64,000 nt of DNA from Negativicutes bacterium (GTDB lineage Bacteria; Bacillota; Negativicutes; Anaeromusales; Anaeromusaceae). The DNA lies in contig SAAJ01000011.1 of assembly GCA_009929485.1 (NCBI GenBank), positions 1 to 64,000 on the forward strand. The letters run 5' to 3'. This document shows, piece by piece, positions 26,573 through 35,208 of the stretch. The notes under the pieces were generated by a model. The model was not told where the DNA came from, did not search any database, and saw only the letters and a program-made list of their open reading frames with translations. Numbering within the stretch: the stretch's first letter is position 1; every line of letters begins with the position of its first letter. The position numbers and the translations under genes were made by a program.

Positions 26573-27138
26573 CACAAGGGAAGGTCGGTCTGACGTAAAA
26601 GATCGACAAGCGCAAACAGCGGCAGTCCTACCACATTTTGGTAGCACCCTCGAATACCGCGAATAAAACGGGCTCCTTGGCCCTGGATGGCATAAGCCCC
26701 CGCTTTGTCCAAAGGTTCGCCGGTTGCTACGTAAGCAGCCAATTCCCTTTCGTCAAGAGGTCCCATATCCACCTCGGTTTTTTCACAATGGCTCCAAATC
26801 TGTTTTCCCTGCACAACGGCAATGCCAGTATATACCTGGTGTGTTCTGGCAGCCAGCAAAGCAAGCATACTCTTGGCATCCTCCGCATCGGACGGCTTAC
26901 CCAAAACAACACCCTCGCACACCACAATCGTATCCGCACCAATAACAATCGTATCCGGATCGGAATGCGCCGCTACATCCAGCGCTTTGCTGCGTGCATG
27001 CCCCAATACTAACTGATCCGGCGGTACCGGTGCGTCATTTTTTTCTTCTACCGAACTTACTTCGATACTAAAGGGAATCCCCAGCAACTCCAAAATTTCT
27101 TTGCGACGCGGAGATGCTGAAGCCAGCTTCACCTGCAT
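26572..27138 (-). CDS. maf: Maf nucleotide pyrophosphatase
   Basis: The enzyme hydrolyses non-canonical nucleoside triphosphates, such as dTTP/UTP or modified forms, to monophosphates. The 188-residue protein carries SASPRRKEILELLG near the N-terminus, GADTIVVCEG, the catalytic Asp region, and AYAIQGQGARFI. The ATG at 27138 has AAGGAG eight bases upstream. The in-frame GTG three codons earlier overlaps the Shine-Dalgarno and cannot be used. Confidence 0.95.
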   Translation of the reverse strand: MQVKLASASPRRKEILELLGIPFSIEVSSVEEKNDAPVPPDQLVLGHARSKALDVAAHSDPDTIVIGADTIVVCEGVVLGKPSDAEDAKSMLALLAARTHQVYTGIAVVQGKQIWSHCEKTEVDMGPLDERELAAYVATGEPLDKAGAYAIQGQGARFIRGIRGCYQNVVGLPLFALVDLLRQTDLPL

Positions 27139-27150
27139 AGCTCTCACTCC

Positions 27151-27432
27151 TTATAGTCGGCGGAACAAAAGCACCGCGGCAATAATCCCCAATAAACTGA
27201 TAAAATTGGGATATAACGACAAAGAAAACTGGATCTGCAGCACGTATAGATTCACCAGCACTGGAGGCATTTCCAATAGCGGAAACTTTCTGGTCAAATA
27301 AGGCGCCAGTGGACTAAGCCAGCCGGAGGACGCCAAAAAATCTCCCAGCATACCGCCAAATACAGCGCCGGTTACTACAAAAAGCGCTAACATGCCATAT
27401 CCCCTGCCCAACGAGCCGGTACGGACCGCCAT
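27151..27432 (-). CDS. DUF4321 family small membrane protein
   Basis: The 93-residue protein has two or three hydrophobic segments, contains GAVFGGMLGDFLASSGWLSP and ends IAAVLLFRRL. It matches the DUF4321 family, which regularly sits ahead of maf in Clostridia and Negativicutes. The function is unknown. It is the first gene of the maf-radC-mre block, with GGAGGAG before the ATG and a promoter about 75 bases upstream. Confidence 0.8.
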   Translation of the reverse strand: MAVRTGSLGRGYGMLALFVVTGAVFGGMLGDFLASSGWLSPLAPYLTRKFPLLEMPPVLVNLYVLQIQFSLSLYPNFISLLGIIAAVLLFRRL

Positions 27433-27507
27433 CCAATCTCCTCCTATGTTATAGGCTATTCAAACGCTTTGAGAAAAAAGAGAAGCAACCCAAAAGCGTT
27501 CTGGTTT

Positions 27508-27537
27508 ATTGTACCCTATTTGCTCACACACTGTAAA
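27508..27537 (-). promoter_or_regulatory. promoter for the DUF4321-maf-radC-mre block
   Basis: TTTACA (27537-27532), 18 bases, and TACAAT (27513-27508) precede the first gene of the block by about 75 bases. They lie just downstream of the propionate operon terminator. Confidence 0.55.
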
Positions 27538-27553
27538 TAGCTGCAACCAAGAG

Positions 27554-27588
27554 AAAAGGCGCTTCTCCCGTCAGGAGAAGCGCCTTTT
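27554..27588 (-). terminator. terminator after the propionate operon
   Basis: A perfect 15-bp stem (27554-27568 with 27574-27588) with a five-base loop lies 14 bases past the biotin carrier stop. T runs of four on both sides make it potentially bidirectional. It separates the operon from the shape genes and shows that no membrane beta subunit follows. Confidence 0.9.
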
Positions 27589-27601
27589 GCCTTATATGTT
27601 C

Positions 27602-27988
27602 TTACTTGCCAATAACAGCGATAACATCGCCAGGCTTTACGCCTTGGCCAGCTACAGCGTTGAGGGACTTGAGGGTACCCGCAACAGGAGCCGTAATTTC
27701 GTTCTGCATTTTCATGGCTTCCAGAATCATCAGCACGTCGCCTTTTTTAACGGCTTTGCCGGCTTCGGCAACCAGACGGATAATTTTGCCAGGCATAGGA
27801 GCTTTAACCGGAGTGTCGCCATCAGCAACAACAGCCGGAGCAGCAGCGGCAGCCGGAGCGGCCGGAGCGGCAGCGGGAGCAGCGGCCGGTTTAGCGGCCG
27901 GAGCGGCGGCTTTCGCCGGAGCTGCGATAACTTCTTCTACTTCTACCTGATAGGAAGCACCATTAACAGTAATGTTAAATTTTTTCAT
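27602..27988 (-). CDS. mmdC: biotin carboxyl carrier subunit (methylmalonyl-CoA decarboxylase gamma or transcarboxylase 1.3S type)
   Basis: The 128-residue protein has a short N-terminal strand region, an Ala/Pro-rich flexible linker (about 25-60), and a biotinyl domain with the canonical EAMKMQNE, whose Lys is biotinylated. It carries CO2 between the carboxyltransferase and a second partner. GGAGG is well spaced before the ATG. It is the last gene of the operon. The linker and size match Veillonella MmdC and the Propionibacterium 1.3S subunit alike, so the partner decides which enzyme it belongs to. Confidence 0.92.
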   Translation of the reverse strand: MKKFNITVNGASYQVEVEEVIAAPAKAAAPAAKPAAAPAAAPAAPAAAAAPAVVADGDTPVKAPMPGKIIRLVAEAGKAVKKGDVLMILEAMKMQNEITAPVAGTLKSLNAVAGQGVKPGDVIAVIGK

Positions 27989-28033
27989 GTGTAAATTCCT
28001 CCAATTTATAAGATTATAAATCTAGAAGACCAA

Positions 28034-28192
28034 TCAATGAGAATTCATATTCTTGCTGCGTCCAGCTTGAGCCCAAGCCAAGCTAACGTTGGAAATCCGC
28101 AGCGCCTTGATTTGTCCGCCCATCATGGCAGCTACTGCAGCGGCAATGACCGCTACTACTTCGGGTTTTACATTTTTCGCATCAATTGTCAT
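28034..28192 (-). CDS. 52-residue decarboxylase small subunit, MmdE/OadG C-terminal-like
   Basis: A 53-codon frame lies exactly between mmdA and mmdC, 15 bases after mmdA. It starts MTIDAKNVKPEVVAVIAAAV and has AGGAAGG about nine bases upstream. After a hydrophobic Ala/Val helix it contains KALRISNVSLAWAQAGRSK. The helix plus the W-x-x-AGR end is the pattern of the epsilon subunit and the C-terminus of the delta subunit in sodium-pump decarboxylases (Veillonella MmdE). It lacks the membrane helix of a full delta subunit. It probably stabilises the alpha/biotin-carrier complex. Confidence 0.8.
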   Translation of the reverse strand: MTIDAKNVKPEVVAVIAAAVAAMMGGQIKALRISNVSLAWAQAGRSKNMNSH

Positions 28193-28207
28193 GCCATTCA
28201 CCCTTCC

Positions 28208-29737
28208 TTATACCGGGAGGTTGCCGTGCTTTTTGGCCGGACGAGCCTCACGCTTGCTGGACAACATGTTGAAGGCCGTAATAATGCGCGGACGAGTTTC
28301 CTTGGGCTCAATGACGATGTCAACGAAGCCGCGTTCAGCCGCTTTGTACGGAGTTGCGAACTCTTCAACATATTTTTCGGTTTTCGCAGCCACATCAGGA
28401 TCCTTACGGAAGATGATGTTAGCAGCACCGGCAGGACCCATAACGGCAATCTCAGCAGTCGGCCAAGCAAACACTTGATCGGCGCCCAAGTCCTGAGAGC
28501 ACATGGCCAGATAGGAACCGCCATACGCTTTACGGGTAATTACGGTTACTTTCGGCACGCTGGCTTCGGAATATGCATAAAGCATTTTGGCGCCATGACG
28601 GATGATACCGCCATATTCTTGATCAACACCAGGCAAGAAGCCAGGAACGTCAACCAAGGTGAGAATCGGAATATTGAAGGCATCGCAGAAACGAATAAAC
28701 CGCGCGGATTTATCCGAAGCGTTGATGTCTAAGCAGCCAGCCATAACGTTCGGCTGATTGGCAATAATACCGACCGCGCGACCGTCCAAGCGGGCAAAGC
28801 AAGTGATGATGTTCTGCGCATAATGCTTATGCGATTCATAGAACTCACCATTGTCAACCACTTCGCGGATTACATCGAACATGTCGTAAGGCATGTTCGG
28901 GTTATCCGGCAGCAAGGTGTTGAGCTCGTCAGACATGCGGTTCGGGCAGTCGCCGGTATCCACAACCGGAGTTTCTTCCAGGTTGTTGCTGGGCAGGAAG
29001 CTCAGCAGGTACTGGATCTGCTCCAGGCAGTCCTGATCATTTTCAGCTGCAAAATGAGCCACCCCAGATACGGAGTTATGCGTCATAGCGCCGCCGAGGT
29101 CTTCTGCGGTTACTTCTTCCGCCGTAACGGATTTAATAACTGCAGGACCGGTAATAAACATCTGGCTGGTGTTCTTCACCATATAGATGAAGTCGGTCAG
29201 AGCCGGAGAATACACAGCGCCGCCAGCACATGGTCCCATGATTACGGAAATCTGCGGGACAACGCCGGATGCCAGAGTGTTTTTGTAGAAAATTTTGCCG
29301 TAGCCTGCCAAAGCGTCAACCGCTTCTTGAATACGAGCGCCGCCGGAATCGTTTATACCAACGATCGGAGCTCCCATTTTCAAGGACAGATCCAACACTT
29401 TACAGATTTTAGCAGCATGCATTTCACCCAAAGAACCGCCTTCGCAGGTGAAATCCTGAGCAAATGCATACACCAGGCGGCCATTAACCGTGCCGTAGCC
29501 GGTAATAACGCCTTCGGCGGGAATTTCTTTCGTCTGCATGCCAAAGTTTACGCAACGATGCCGTACAAACTGATCCAATTCCACAAAGCTTTCGGGGTCA
29601 AAAAAGAATTCAATGCGCTCACGGGCCGTCATCTTACCGGAAGCATGTTGCTTTTCAACGCGTTTTGCGCCGCCGGCTTGCATGATTTTGGCCTGATTGG
29701 CTTTCAGTTCTTGGATTTTTTCCTGAACAGTAGCCAT
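28208..29737 (-). CDS. mmdA: methylmalonyl-CoA carboxyltransferase (decarboxylase alpha or transcarboxylase 12S)
   Basis: The enzyme moves the carboxyl group from (S)-methylmalonyl-CoA to biotin, releasing propionyl-CoA. The 509-residue protein has the two crotonase-fold carboxyltransferase halves. GYGTVNGRLVYAFAQDFT and GGARIQEAVDALAGYGKIFY form the first oxyanion region, and RKAYGGSYLAMCSQDLGAD lies in the second half. GGAGG lies ahead of the ATG. It follows the epimerase, as expected for succinate-to-propionate fermentation. Acetyl- or propionyl-CoA carboxylase is a less likely reading because no biotin carboxylase gene is nearby. Confidence 0.94.
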   Translation of the reverse strand: MATVQEKIQELKANQAKIMQAGGAKRVEKQHASGKMTARERIEFFFDPESFVELDQFVRHRCVNFGMQTKEIPAEGVITGYGTVNGRLVYAFAQDFTCEGGSLGEMHAAKICKVLDLSLKMGAPIVGINDSGGARIQEAVDALAGYGKIFYKNTLASGVVPQISVIMGPCAGGAVYSPALTDFIYMVKNTSQMFITGPAVIKSVTAEEVTAEDLGGAMTHNSVSGVAHFAAENDQDCLEQIQYLLSFLPSNNLEETPVVDTGDCPNRMSDELNTLLPDNPNMPYDMFDVIREVVDNGEFYESHKHYAQNIITCFARLDGRAVGIIANQPNVMAGCLDINASDKSARFIRFCDAFNIPILTLVDVPGFLPGVDQEYGGIIRHGAKMLYAYSEASVPKVTVITRKAYGGSYLAMCSQDLGADQVFAWPTAEIAVMGPAGAANIIFRKDPDVAAKTEKYVEEFATPYKAAERGFVDIVIEPKETRPRIITAFNMLSSKREARPAKKHGNLPV

Positions 29738-29767
29738 CGTACACCTCCTGTAGATTCTCGCAATGAT

Positions 29768-30175
29768 CTATTTGCGCTCGGACAGTTCCACCAGCACACT
29801 GCCGGTCGCTTTCGGATGTACGAAGGCGATGCTGGCTCCACCGGCACCATAGCGGGGTTTTTCGTCAATCATACGAATGCCTTGCTCTTTCAAAGTAGCA
29901 AGCGCAGCTTCCAGGTTTTCGACGCGGAACGCCACATGCTGGATGCCTTCGCCTTTTTTCTCAATGAACTTGGCAATCGGGCCGTCTGGGCTAGTGGACT
30001 CCAACAGTTCCACTTCGCTGTCGCCGCAAGGAATGAAGCAAACGCGAACTTTCTGCTCTTCTACCACTTCTTCGCCCATGGCTTGCAGGCCCAAAACTTC
30101 TGTATAGAATTTTTTAGCCTGTTCGAGATCTTTTACTGCAATCCCGATATGATCTACTTTCAAAGCTTTAAACAC
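29768..30175 (-). CDS. mce: methylmalonyl-CoA epimerase
   Basis: The enzyme interconverts (R)- and (S)-methylmalonyl-CoA, linking the B12 mutase to the decarboxylase. The 135-residue vicinal-oxygen-chelate protein has the metal ligands in VDHIGIAVKDLEQAKKFY (His), GIQHVAFRVENLE (His) and the C-terminal SVLVELSE (Glu). The GTG start has GAGGAGG upstream. It sits between meaB and mmdA. Confidence 0.96.
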   Translation of the reverse strand: MFKALKVDHIGIAVKDLEQAKKFYTEVLGLQAMGEEVVEEQKVRVCFIPCGDSEVELLESTSPDGPIAKFIEKKGEGIQHVAFRVENLEAALATLKEQGIRMIDEKPRYGAGGASIAFVHPKATGSVLVELSERK

Positions 30176-30211
30176 GATTCTACCTCCTCTTTCTAAGCTT
30201 GCTCTAGGAAC

Positions 30212-31150
30212 TCAGCGCAACACTTGGTGTAAAATTTCACGCACCACCGAATAGGGATCTTTCTCTCTTTGCTCTACTTGGATAACCAAGTTGTCAAAGT
30301 TTCCAGACTCCTGCAGATGACGCATAACTTTCCTGCCAATTTCCTCGTCCAGTAAATCCAGTAGCTCGTTTTTCGTCCGCTCGCGTCGACGCACCGTTAG
30401 AGCGCCGCTTGTTTGCAGATATTCAAAATGTTCGCCAATGGTCTCTACCAGCTCAGTTACGCCCTCATCCCGGCTGGCTACCGTCCGCTTCACCGGCGGT
30501 CTCCAGTCGGTATGCTCCTGATTTAAGTCGAGCATCATGTCTAATTCGACATGGAGCTTGTCGACTCCTTCCCTGTCCGCTTTGTTGATGGCAAAGACAT
30601 CGCCAATTTCCAAAATGCCTGCTTTGATCGCTTGAATGTCGTCTCCCAGACCGGGAACCATCACTACAATTGTAGTGTCCGCAGCCTTTACGATGTCGAC
30701 TTCTGACTGACCAACGCCGACGGTTTCAACAAAGACTACGTCCATGCCAAACGCGTCAAGGATTTTCACAGCTTCCGCCGTTTTGCGCGACAAGCCTCCC
30801 AGAGAACCTCTGGTGCCCATACTACGGATAAATACGCCTTCGTCCATGGTGAGATCCACCATGCGGATGCGGTCGCCTAAAATAGCGCCGCCCGAAAAAG
30901 GACTTGTAGGGTCAATGGCAATAATGCCTACTGTCTTGCCTTGGCGGCGATAAGCTTTGGCAAGTTTGTCGGTCAACGTGCTTTTACCGGCTCCCGGCGC
31001 GCCAGTGATACCGATAACATGAGCTCGGCCAGTATGAGGATACAGGGCTTTCATAATGTCTACCGCCGTATCATACTCATTCTCCACCGCTGTAATCGCC
31101 TTAGAGAGCGCTCTCCGAGATCCTGCTAGCACTTGTTCTGCAATATTCAT
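30212..31150 (-). CDS. meaB: methylmalonyl-CoA mutase-associated G3E GTPase MeaB
   Basis: MeaB (ArgK type) guards and reactivates methylmalonyl-CoA mutase and gates cobalamin loading. The 312-residue protein has the P-loop GAPGAGKST, IAIDPTSPFSGGAILGDRIR (switch region), ETVGVGQSE and NKAD for guanine. The ATG at 31150 is preferred over two in-frame GTGs that overlap the AAGGTGG ribosome site. A GC-rich hairpin at 31171-31196 stands just before that site. Confidence 0.95.
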   Translation of the reverse strand: MNIAEQVLAGSRRALSKAITAVENEYDTAVDIMKALYPHTGRAHVIGITGAPGAGKSTLTDKLAKAYRRQGKTVGIIAIDPTSPFSGGAILGDRIRMVDLTMDEGVFIRSMGTRGSLGGLSRKTAEAVKILDAFGMDVVFVETVGVGQSEVDIVKAADTTIVVMVPGLGDDIQAIKAGILEIGDVFAINKADREGVDKLHVELDMMLDLNQEHTDWRPPVKRTVASRDEGVTELVETIGEHFEYLQTSGALTVRRRERTKNELLDLLDEEIGRKVMRHLQESGNFDNLVIQVEQREKDPYSVVREILHQVLR

Positions 31151-31170
31151 TGGCAAATGCACCACCTTAT

Positions 31171-31196
31171 GGCCGCCCGCCTAAAGGCGGACGGCC
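31171..31196 (-). other. GC-rich hairpin between mcmA2 and meaB
   Basis: Eleven-base arms (31171-31181 and 31186-31196) pair with one mismatch around a four-base loop, with no T-run. The hairpin ends two bases before the meaB Shine-Dalgarno. It is more likely an RNA stabiliser or translation modulator than a terminator. Confidence 0.6.
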
Positions 31197-31234
31197 ACAC
31201 ATTCCTAACATAACCTGTGAACAGGCTAAAACGC

Positions 31235-31627
31235 TTATTTTACGTTTTCGTTGATAAAAGCTACGATGTCAGCGGTGGAAGTTCCTGGAGTAAAGACAGC
31301 GGCTACGCCGGCTTCTTTCAGGAAAGGAATGTCGCTGTCGGGGATAACGCCGCCGCCAACAACCAGTACGTCGGCCATGTCTTTTTCCTTCAAGCCTGCA
31401 ATAACTTTCGGGAAAAGAGTGTTATGAGCGCCGGACAGCAGGCTCAGAGCCACTACATCGACGTCCTCTTGCAAAGATGTCTCTACAATTTGTTCCACAG
31501 TTTGACGCAGGCCGGTATAAATAACCTCGAAACCTGCATCGCGCAAAGCGCGAGCCACTACTTTTGCGCCGCGGTCATGACCGTCAAGGCCCGGTTTAGC
31601 TACTAATATACGAATTTTTTTCTCCAT
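31235..31627 (-). CDS. mcmA2: methylmalonyl-CoA mutase, cobalamin-binding subunit
   Basis: The 130-residue protein is the separate B12 domain of the mutase. It begins [20 protein letters not shown], with the DxHxxG lower-ligand motif, and continues with [16 protein letters not shown] and [15 protein letters not shown] for the dimethylbenzimidazole pocket. Splitting of the mutase into catalytic and B12 chains is known from archaea and some Firmicutes. It lies directly downstream of the large subunit. Confidence 0.95.
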   Translation of the reverse strand: MEKKIRILVAKPGLDGHDRGAKVVARALRDAGFEVIYTGLRQTVEQIVETSLQEDVDVVALSLLSGAHNTLFPKVIAGLKEKDMADVLVVGGGVIPDSDIPFLKEAGVAAVFTPGTSTADIVAFINENVK

Positions 31628-31655
31628 CGTTCGCTGTGCCTCCTAACTCTATCGC

Positions 31656-33299
31656 TTACAGGGTGCTTCCCGGTTGATATTCGCCGAATACTTTACGCAT
31701 TACGCCGCAAACTTCGCCCAAAGTGGCATACGCTTTAACTGCATCCAAAATCAAAGGCATGAGATTGTCTTCGCCTTTGCAAGCCGCTTCCAAAGCAGCC
31801 AATTTGGCAGTAACAGCAGCGTTGTCGCGAGTAGCGCGCAATTTTGCCAATTTATCCTTCTGCAGCTTACCAACGGACTCGTCGATTTTCAGCAGACCTT
31901 CAACAGGCTTTTCTTCGATTTGGAACTTATTGACGCCAACGATGACGCGCTCTTTGCGTTCCACTTCCATTTGCCATTTATAAGCGCTGTCCTGAATTTC
32001 TTTTTGGACATAGGCTTTTTCAATAGCTACAACTGCGCCGCCCAAATCATCAATTTTCTTGATGTAGTCGAGAGCTTCGCTTTCGATCTGGGTGGTCAAA
32101 GCTTCTACATAGTAGGAGCCGCCCAACGGATCGACGACGTCAGCCAGGCCGCTTTCATAAGCGACAATCTGCTGGGTACGCAGAGCAACGCGTACGGAAT
32201 CTTCCGTAGGCAGTGCCAACGCTTCGTCCTTGGAGTTGGTATGCAGGGACTGCGTACCGCCGAGAACGGCAGCTGCGGTCTGCAAAGCCACGCGGACAAT
32301 GTTGTTGTCCGGCTGTTGCGCCGTCAGCATGGAACCAGCAGTCTGGGTATGCACGCGCAGCATCCAGGAGCGAGGGTTCGTAGCGCCAAAGCGCTCTTTC
32401 ATGATTTTAGCCCAAACGCGGCGGGAAGCGCGGAATTTCGCAACTTCTTCCAACACGTTGTTATGAGCATTCCAGAAGAAGGACAGACGTCCAGCGAAAT
32501 CATCAACATTCAGGCCGGCTTTAATAGCCGCATCGACATAGGCAATGCCGTTGGCGATAGTGAAAGCGATTTCTTGGGAAGCAGTCGAGCCAGCTTCACG
32601 AATGTGATAGCCGGAAATAGAGATGGTGTTCCACAGGGGAACGTTTTTCGAGCAATATTCGAAAATATTGGTAATCAGACGCATGGACGGCTTAGGCGGG
32701 AAAATGTAAGTACCGCGAGCCGCATACTCTTTCAAAATATCATTCTGGATGGTGCCGCGCAGTTTGTCAGCGCTGACGCCTTGTTTCTCGCCAACGGCGA
32801 TGTACATGGCCAAAAGTACCGAAGCCGGCGCGTTGATGGTCATGGAAGTGGATACTTTGCTCAGATCAATCTGATCAAAGAGGATTTCCATGTCGGCCAG
32901 CGAGTCGATAGCCACGCCCACCTTGCCTACTTCGCCTTCAGCCATATCGTCGTCAGAATCGTAACCGATCTGAGTCGGCAGGTCAAATGCGCAAGACAGG
33001 CCGGTGCTGCCCGATTCGAGCAGGTAACGGTAACGCTTGTTGGATTCTTCCGCCGTGGAGAAGCCGGCATACATACGCATGGTCCAGAAACGGCCACGGT
33101 ACATGGTAGGCTGTACGCCACGGGTGAAGGGATAGGATCCTGGGAATCCGATATCGTTGACATAGTCGGTTCCTTCGATATCCAACGGAGTGTAGAGACG
33201 ATTGTGGGCCAGGTTACCGCGTTCAGGATTTTTCGCAATAGCCTTTTCCACTTTGGCTGCATAGGCTGCCAATTTTTCTTTCAAAACTTCATTGCTCAT
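31656..33299 (-). CDS. mcmA1: methylmalonyl-CoA mutase, catalytic subunit
   Basis: The enzyme rearranges succinyl-CoA and (R)-methylmalonyl-CoA through a B12 radical. The 547-residue TIM barrel has [20 protein letters not shown], which lines the substrate channel, [17 protein letters not shown] and [14 protein letters not shown]-like sequence (here [19 protein letters not shown]). It lacks a C-terminal B12 domain, which is encoded by the next gene. The ATG at 33299 has AAAGGAGG ten bases upstream. The in-frame TTG two codons earlier is less likely. Confidence 0.95.
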   Translation of the reverse strand: MSNEVLKEKLAAYAAKVEKAIAKNPERGNLAHNRLYTPLDIEGTDYVNDIGFPGSYPFTRGVQPTMYRGRFWTMRMYAGFSTAEESNKRYRYLLESGSTGLSCAFDLPTQIGYDSDDDMAEGEVGKVGVAIDSLADMEILFDQIDLSKVSTSMTINAPASVLLAMYIAVGEKQGVSADKLRGTIQNDILKEYAARGTYIFPPKPSMRLITNIFEYCSKNVPLWNTISISGYHIREAGSTASQEIAFTIANGIAYVDAAIKAGLNVDDFAGRLSFFWNAHNNVLEEVAKFRASRRVWAKIMKERFGATNPRSWMLRVHTQTAGSMLTAQQPDNNIVRVALQTAAAVLGGTQSLHTNSKDEALALPTEDSVRVALRTQQIVAYESGLADVVDPLGGSYYVEALTTQIESEALDYIKKIDDLGGAVVAIEKAYVQKEIQDSAYKWQMEVERKERVIVGVNKFQIEEKPVEGLLKIDESVGKLQKDKLAKLRATRDNAAVTAKLAALEAACKGEDNLMPLILDAVKAYATLGEVCGVMRKVFGEYQPGSTL

Positions 33300-33326
33300 T
33301 AACAAAGGGCCTCCTTTACTCTTTCT

Positions 33327-34835
33327 TTATTTCAATTTCATTGTGCCCGTTTCTTGAAAACGGACATGCCACGAAAGGGCCTCGGACAAAATGTGCGGGG
33401 TATGCGCATTTTTTGTCGCTTTACAAGCACGTTCATAGTAGTCCAGCAACATGGGCTTGAAGTCGGGATGAGCACAGTTTTCAATAATAACCTTAGCTCG
33501 CTCACGCGGGCTGAGGCCGCGCACATCAGCCAGACCTTGCTCAGTAACAAAGACGTCAATGTCATGCTCGCTGTGATCCACATGGGATACAAAAGGCACG
33601 ATCGAGGAAATAGCACCGTCCTTCGCCGTTGAAGTGGAGAAGAACATGGTCAAATAGCCGTTACGAGCGAAATCGCCGGAACCGCCAATACCATTCATCA
33701 TTTTGCTGCCCATGATATGAGTGGAGTTGACATTACCATAAATGTCAAATTCAATCGCCGTATTCATGGCGATAATCCCCAATCGACGGGCCAGTTCCGG
33801 GCTGTTGGAAATTTCCTGCGGCCGCAGAACCATCTTAGTACGATATTCATCAATATTTTGATACAAACGCTCCAAGCCTTCCGGAGACGGCGAGAAGGAA
33901 GTACCAGAGGCAAAGCGAAGTTTTCCGGCGTCAGCCAAATCCAGCATGCCGTCCTGAATAACTTCGGTAAAAACTTCAAGGTTTTCAAAATCGGAATTCA
34001 CAAAGCCAGTGACAACAGCGTTTGCTACAGAGCCTACGCCAGATTGCAAAGGCAACAGGTTTTTCGGCAAACGGCCGGCTTTGATTTCCTGATGGAAAAA
34101 CTCAATAGCCAGTTCCGACATTTTTTTAGAATCATCGTCAATGGGCGCAAAACCGCGCACATCGTCTTTGATGTCGCAAGCGACAATATACTTGATTTTA
34201 TCCGGACCGCAGGGAATATAGGGAGTTCCAATCCGTTCGTCAACTTTGCACAACGGAATAGCTTTGCGGTGCGGCGGATCTTCCGGCGTATAGACATCAT
34301 GCATGCCTTCCAGCTCTAACGGCTGGCTGGTATTCACTTCTACGATAACTACATCGGCTTCCTGTACAAAGGATGCGGTGTTCCCCATAGAGGTCGTAGG
34401 AATAATATGGCCTTCTTCCGTAATCGCACAGGCTTCTACGATAGCCACATCCACTTTGCCGCCAAGAAAACCATAACGCACCATCTGGGCGGAATGGCTC
34501 AAGTGCAGGTCAAAGTATTCCAATTTACCCGCATTTAAGGCTTTACGCAAATCATTGTTGGTCTGATAAGGCATACGGCGGGCAATACCGCCAACCTCCA
34601 TCAAAGCGCCATCCAATTCCTTGCCTACGGAAGCGCCTGTCCAAAGGTTAATCTGGAAAGGTTCTTTTTTCATTCGCTCCGCCAACGCCAAAGGCACAGC
34701 CTTCGGATAGCCGGCAGGAGTGAAACCGCTGGCGCCAATGTTCATCCCGGGTTTAATAAAGGCTGCAGCTTCTTCGGCGCTGACAATCTTTGCATGCAGT
34801 TCTTTATTGCGCACGCGATCCCGAATGTCAATCAT
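33327..34835 (-). CDS. acetyl-CoA hydrolase/transferase family CoA-transferase (succinate/propionate type)
   Basis: The enzyme transfers CoA between succinate and propionyl-CoA or acetyl-CoA. The 502-residue protein has the class I CoA-transferase Cat1/ScpC features: GASGFTPAGYPKAVPLAL near residue 35, a catalytic Glu in the SFVQEADVVIVEVN region, and GIGGSGDFARNGYLTMFFS with VTEQGLADVRGLSPRERAK near the end. In this operon it would regenerate succinyl-CoA while releasing propionate. The ATG at 34835 has GGAGGAG eight bases upstream. It is the first gene of the operon. Confidence 0.9.
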   Translation of the reverse strand: MIDIRDRVRNKELHAKIVSAEEAAAFIKPGMNIGASGFTPAGYPKAVPLALAERMKKEPFQINLWTGASVGKELDGALMEVGGIARRMPYQTNNDLRKALNAGKLEYFDLHLSHSAQMVRYGFLGGKVDVAIVEACAITEEGHIIPTTSMGNTASFVQEADVVIVEVNTSQPLELEGMHDVYTPEDPPHRKAIPLCKVDERIGTPYIPCGPDKIKYIVACDIKDDVRGFAPIDDDSKKMSELAIEFFHQEIKAGRLPKNLLPLQSGVGSVANAVVTGFVNSDFENLEVFTEVIQDGMLDLADAGKLRFASGTSFSPSPEGLERLYQNIDEYRTKMVLRPQEISNSPELARRLGIIAMNTAIEFDIYGNVNSTHIMGSKMMNGIGGSGDFARNGYLTMFFSTSTAKDGAISSIVPFVSHVDHSEHDIDVFVTEQGLADVRGLSPRERAKVIIENCAHPDFKPMLLDYYERACKATKNAHTPHILSEALSWHVRFQETGTMKLK

Positions 34836-35024
34836 TAACAACTCTCCTCCTTAGTTCTGGCAACAGAAGCATTTTTACCGGAAATTCCTTGCACGTAATC
34901 TCCCTACTACCTCACCTCCAGCACTGATGCTGTTACGTAAGAATCCTTGCTTTTCAGGGCCGACACCCTTGCGTTCAATATAGAACAAGCTAGGATAGTC
35001 ACTGCAAAAAAGGAAAGGGTCGCA

Positions 35025-35068
35025 AAAATGCCGTCAATTGACGGTTTCGCGGCAACTGACGGCATTTT
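35025..35068 (-). terminator. terminator-like hairpin with alternative fold upstream of the propionate operon
   Basis: Twelve-base arms (35025-35036 and 35057-35068) pair perfectly and are followed on the minus strand by a T-run. Within it the palindrome CCGTCAATTGACGG (35031-35044) can form a second, competing hairpin. It stands about 190 bases before the start codon and may be a second rex terminator or an attenuator. Confidence 0.6.
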
Positions 35069-35148
35069 CACACCCATGCAGCTTCAAAACGAACCGATAA
35101 CACAAAAACTCATACAAGATATAATTACTATATTTAGTTATAAAAATC

Positions 35149-35185
35149 CTGCTCGATTGTGAATGTATACACGTATTCACAGCAG
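35149..35185. terminator. terminator after rex
   Basis: CTGCT/AGCAG and TGTGAAT/ATTCACA arms form a bulged stem 24 bases past the rex stop. T runs on both strands allow termination in both directions. Confidence 0.75.
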
Positions 35186-35208
35186 TTTTTTTATTTATAA
35201 TACTCCAT

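Larger units (their letters stand above)
34836..35208. other. intergenic leader region between rex and the propionate operon
   Basis: This 373-base AT-rich gap holds two hairpins, described separately (35025-35068 and 35149-35185). The remaining 190 bases before the CoA-transferase show no ORF. I found only weak promoter candidates on the minus strand, such as TTGCAG (35005-35000) with a poor -10, so the real start of transcription is open. Confidence 0.6.

Noticed and set aside
28823-30196. A 457-codon plus-strand frame opposite mmdA and mce
   Set aside because: It spans two well-identified minus-strand genes and lacks any domain.
31674-33302. A 542-codon plus-strand frame opposite mcmA1
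   Set aside because: It is antisense to a certain gene and arises from codon bias. It has no ribosome site and no family resemblance.
35154-35184. TTGTGAAT and ATTCACAG as a Rex operator before the propionate operon
   Set aside because: The half-sites fit, but they are separated by about twelve bases where Rex needs about four. The sequence is better explained as the stem of the rex terminator.
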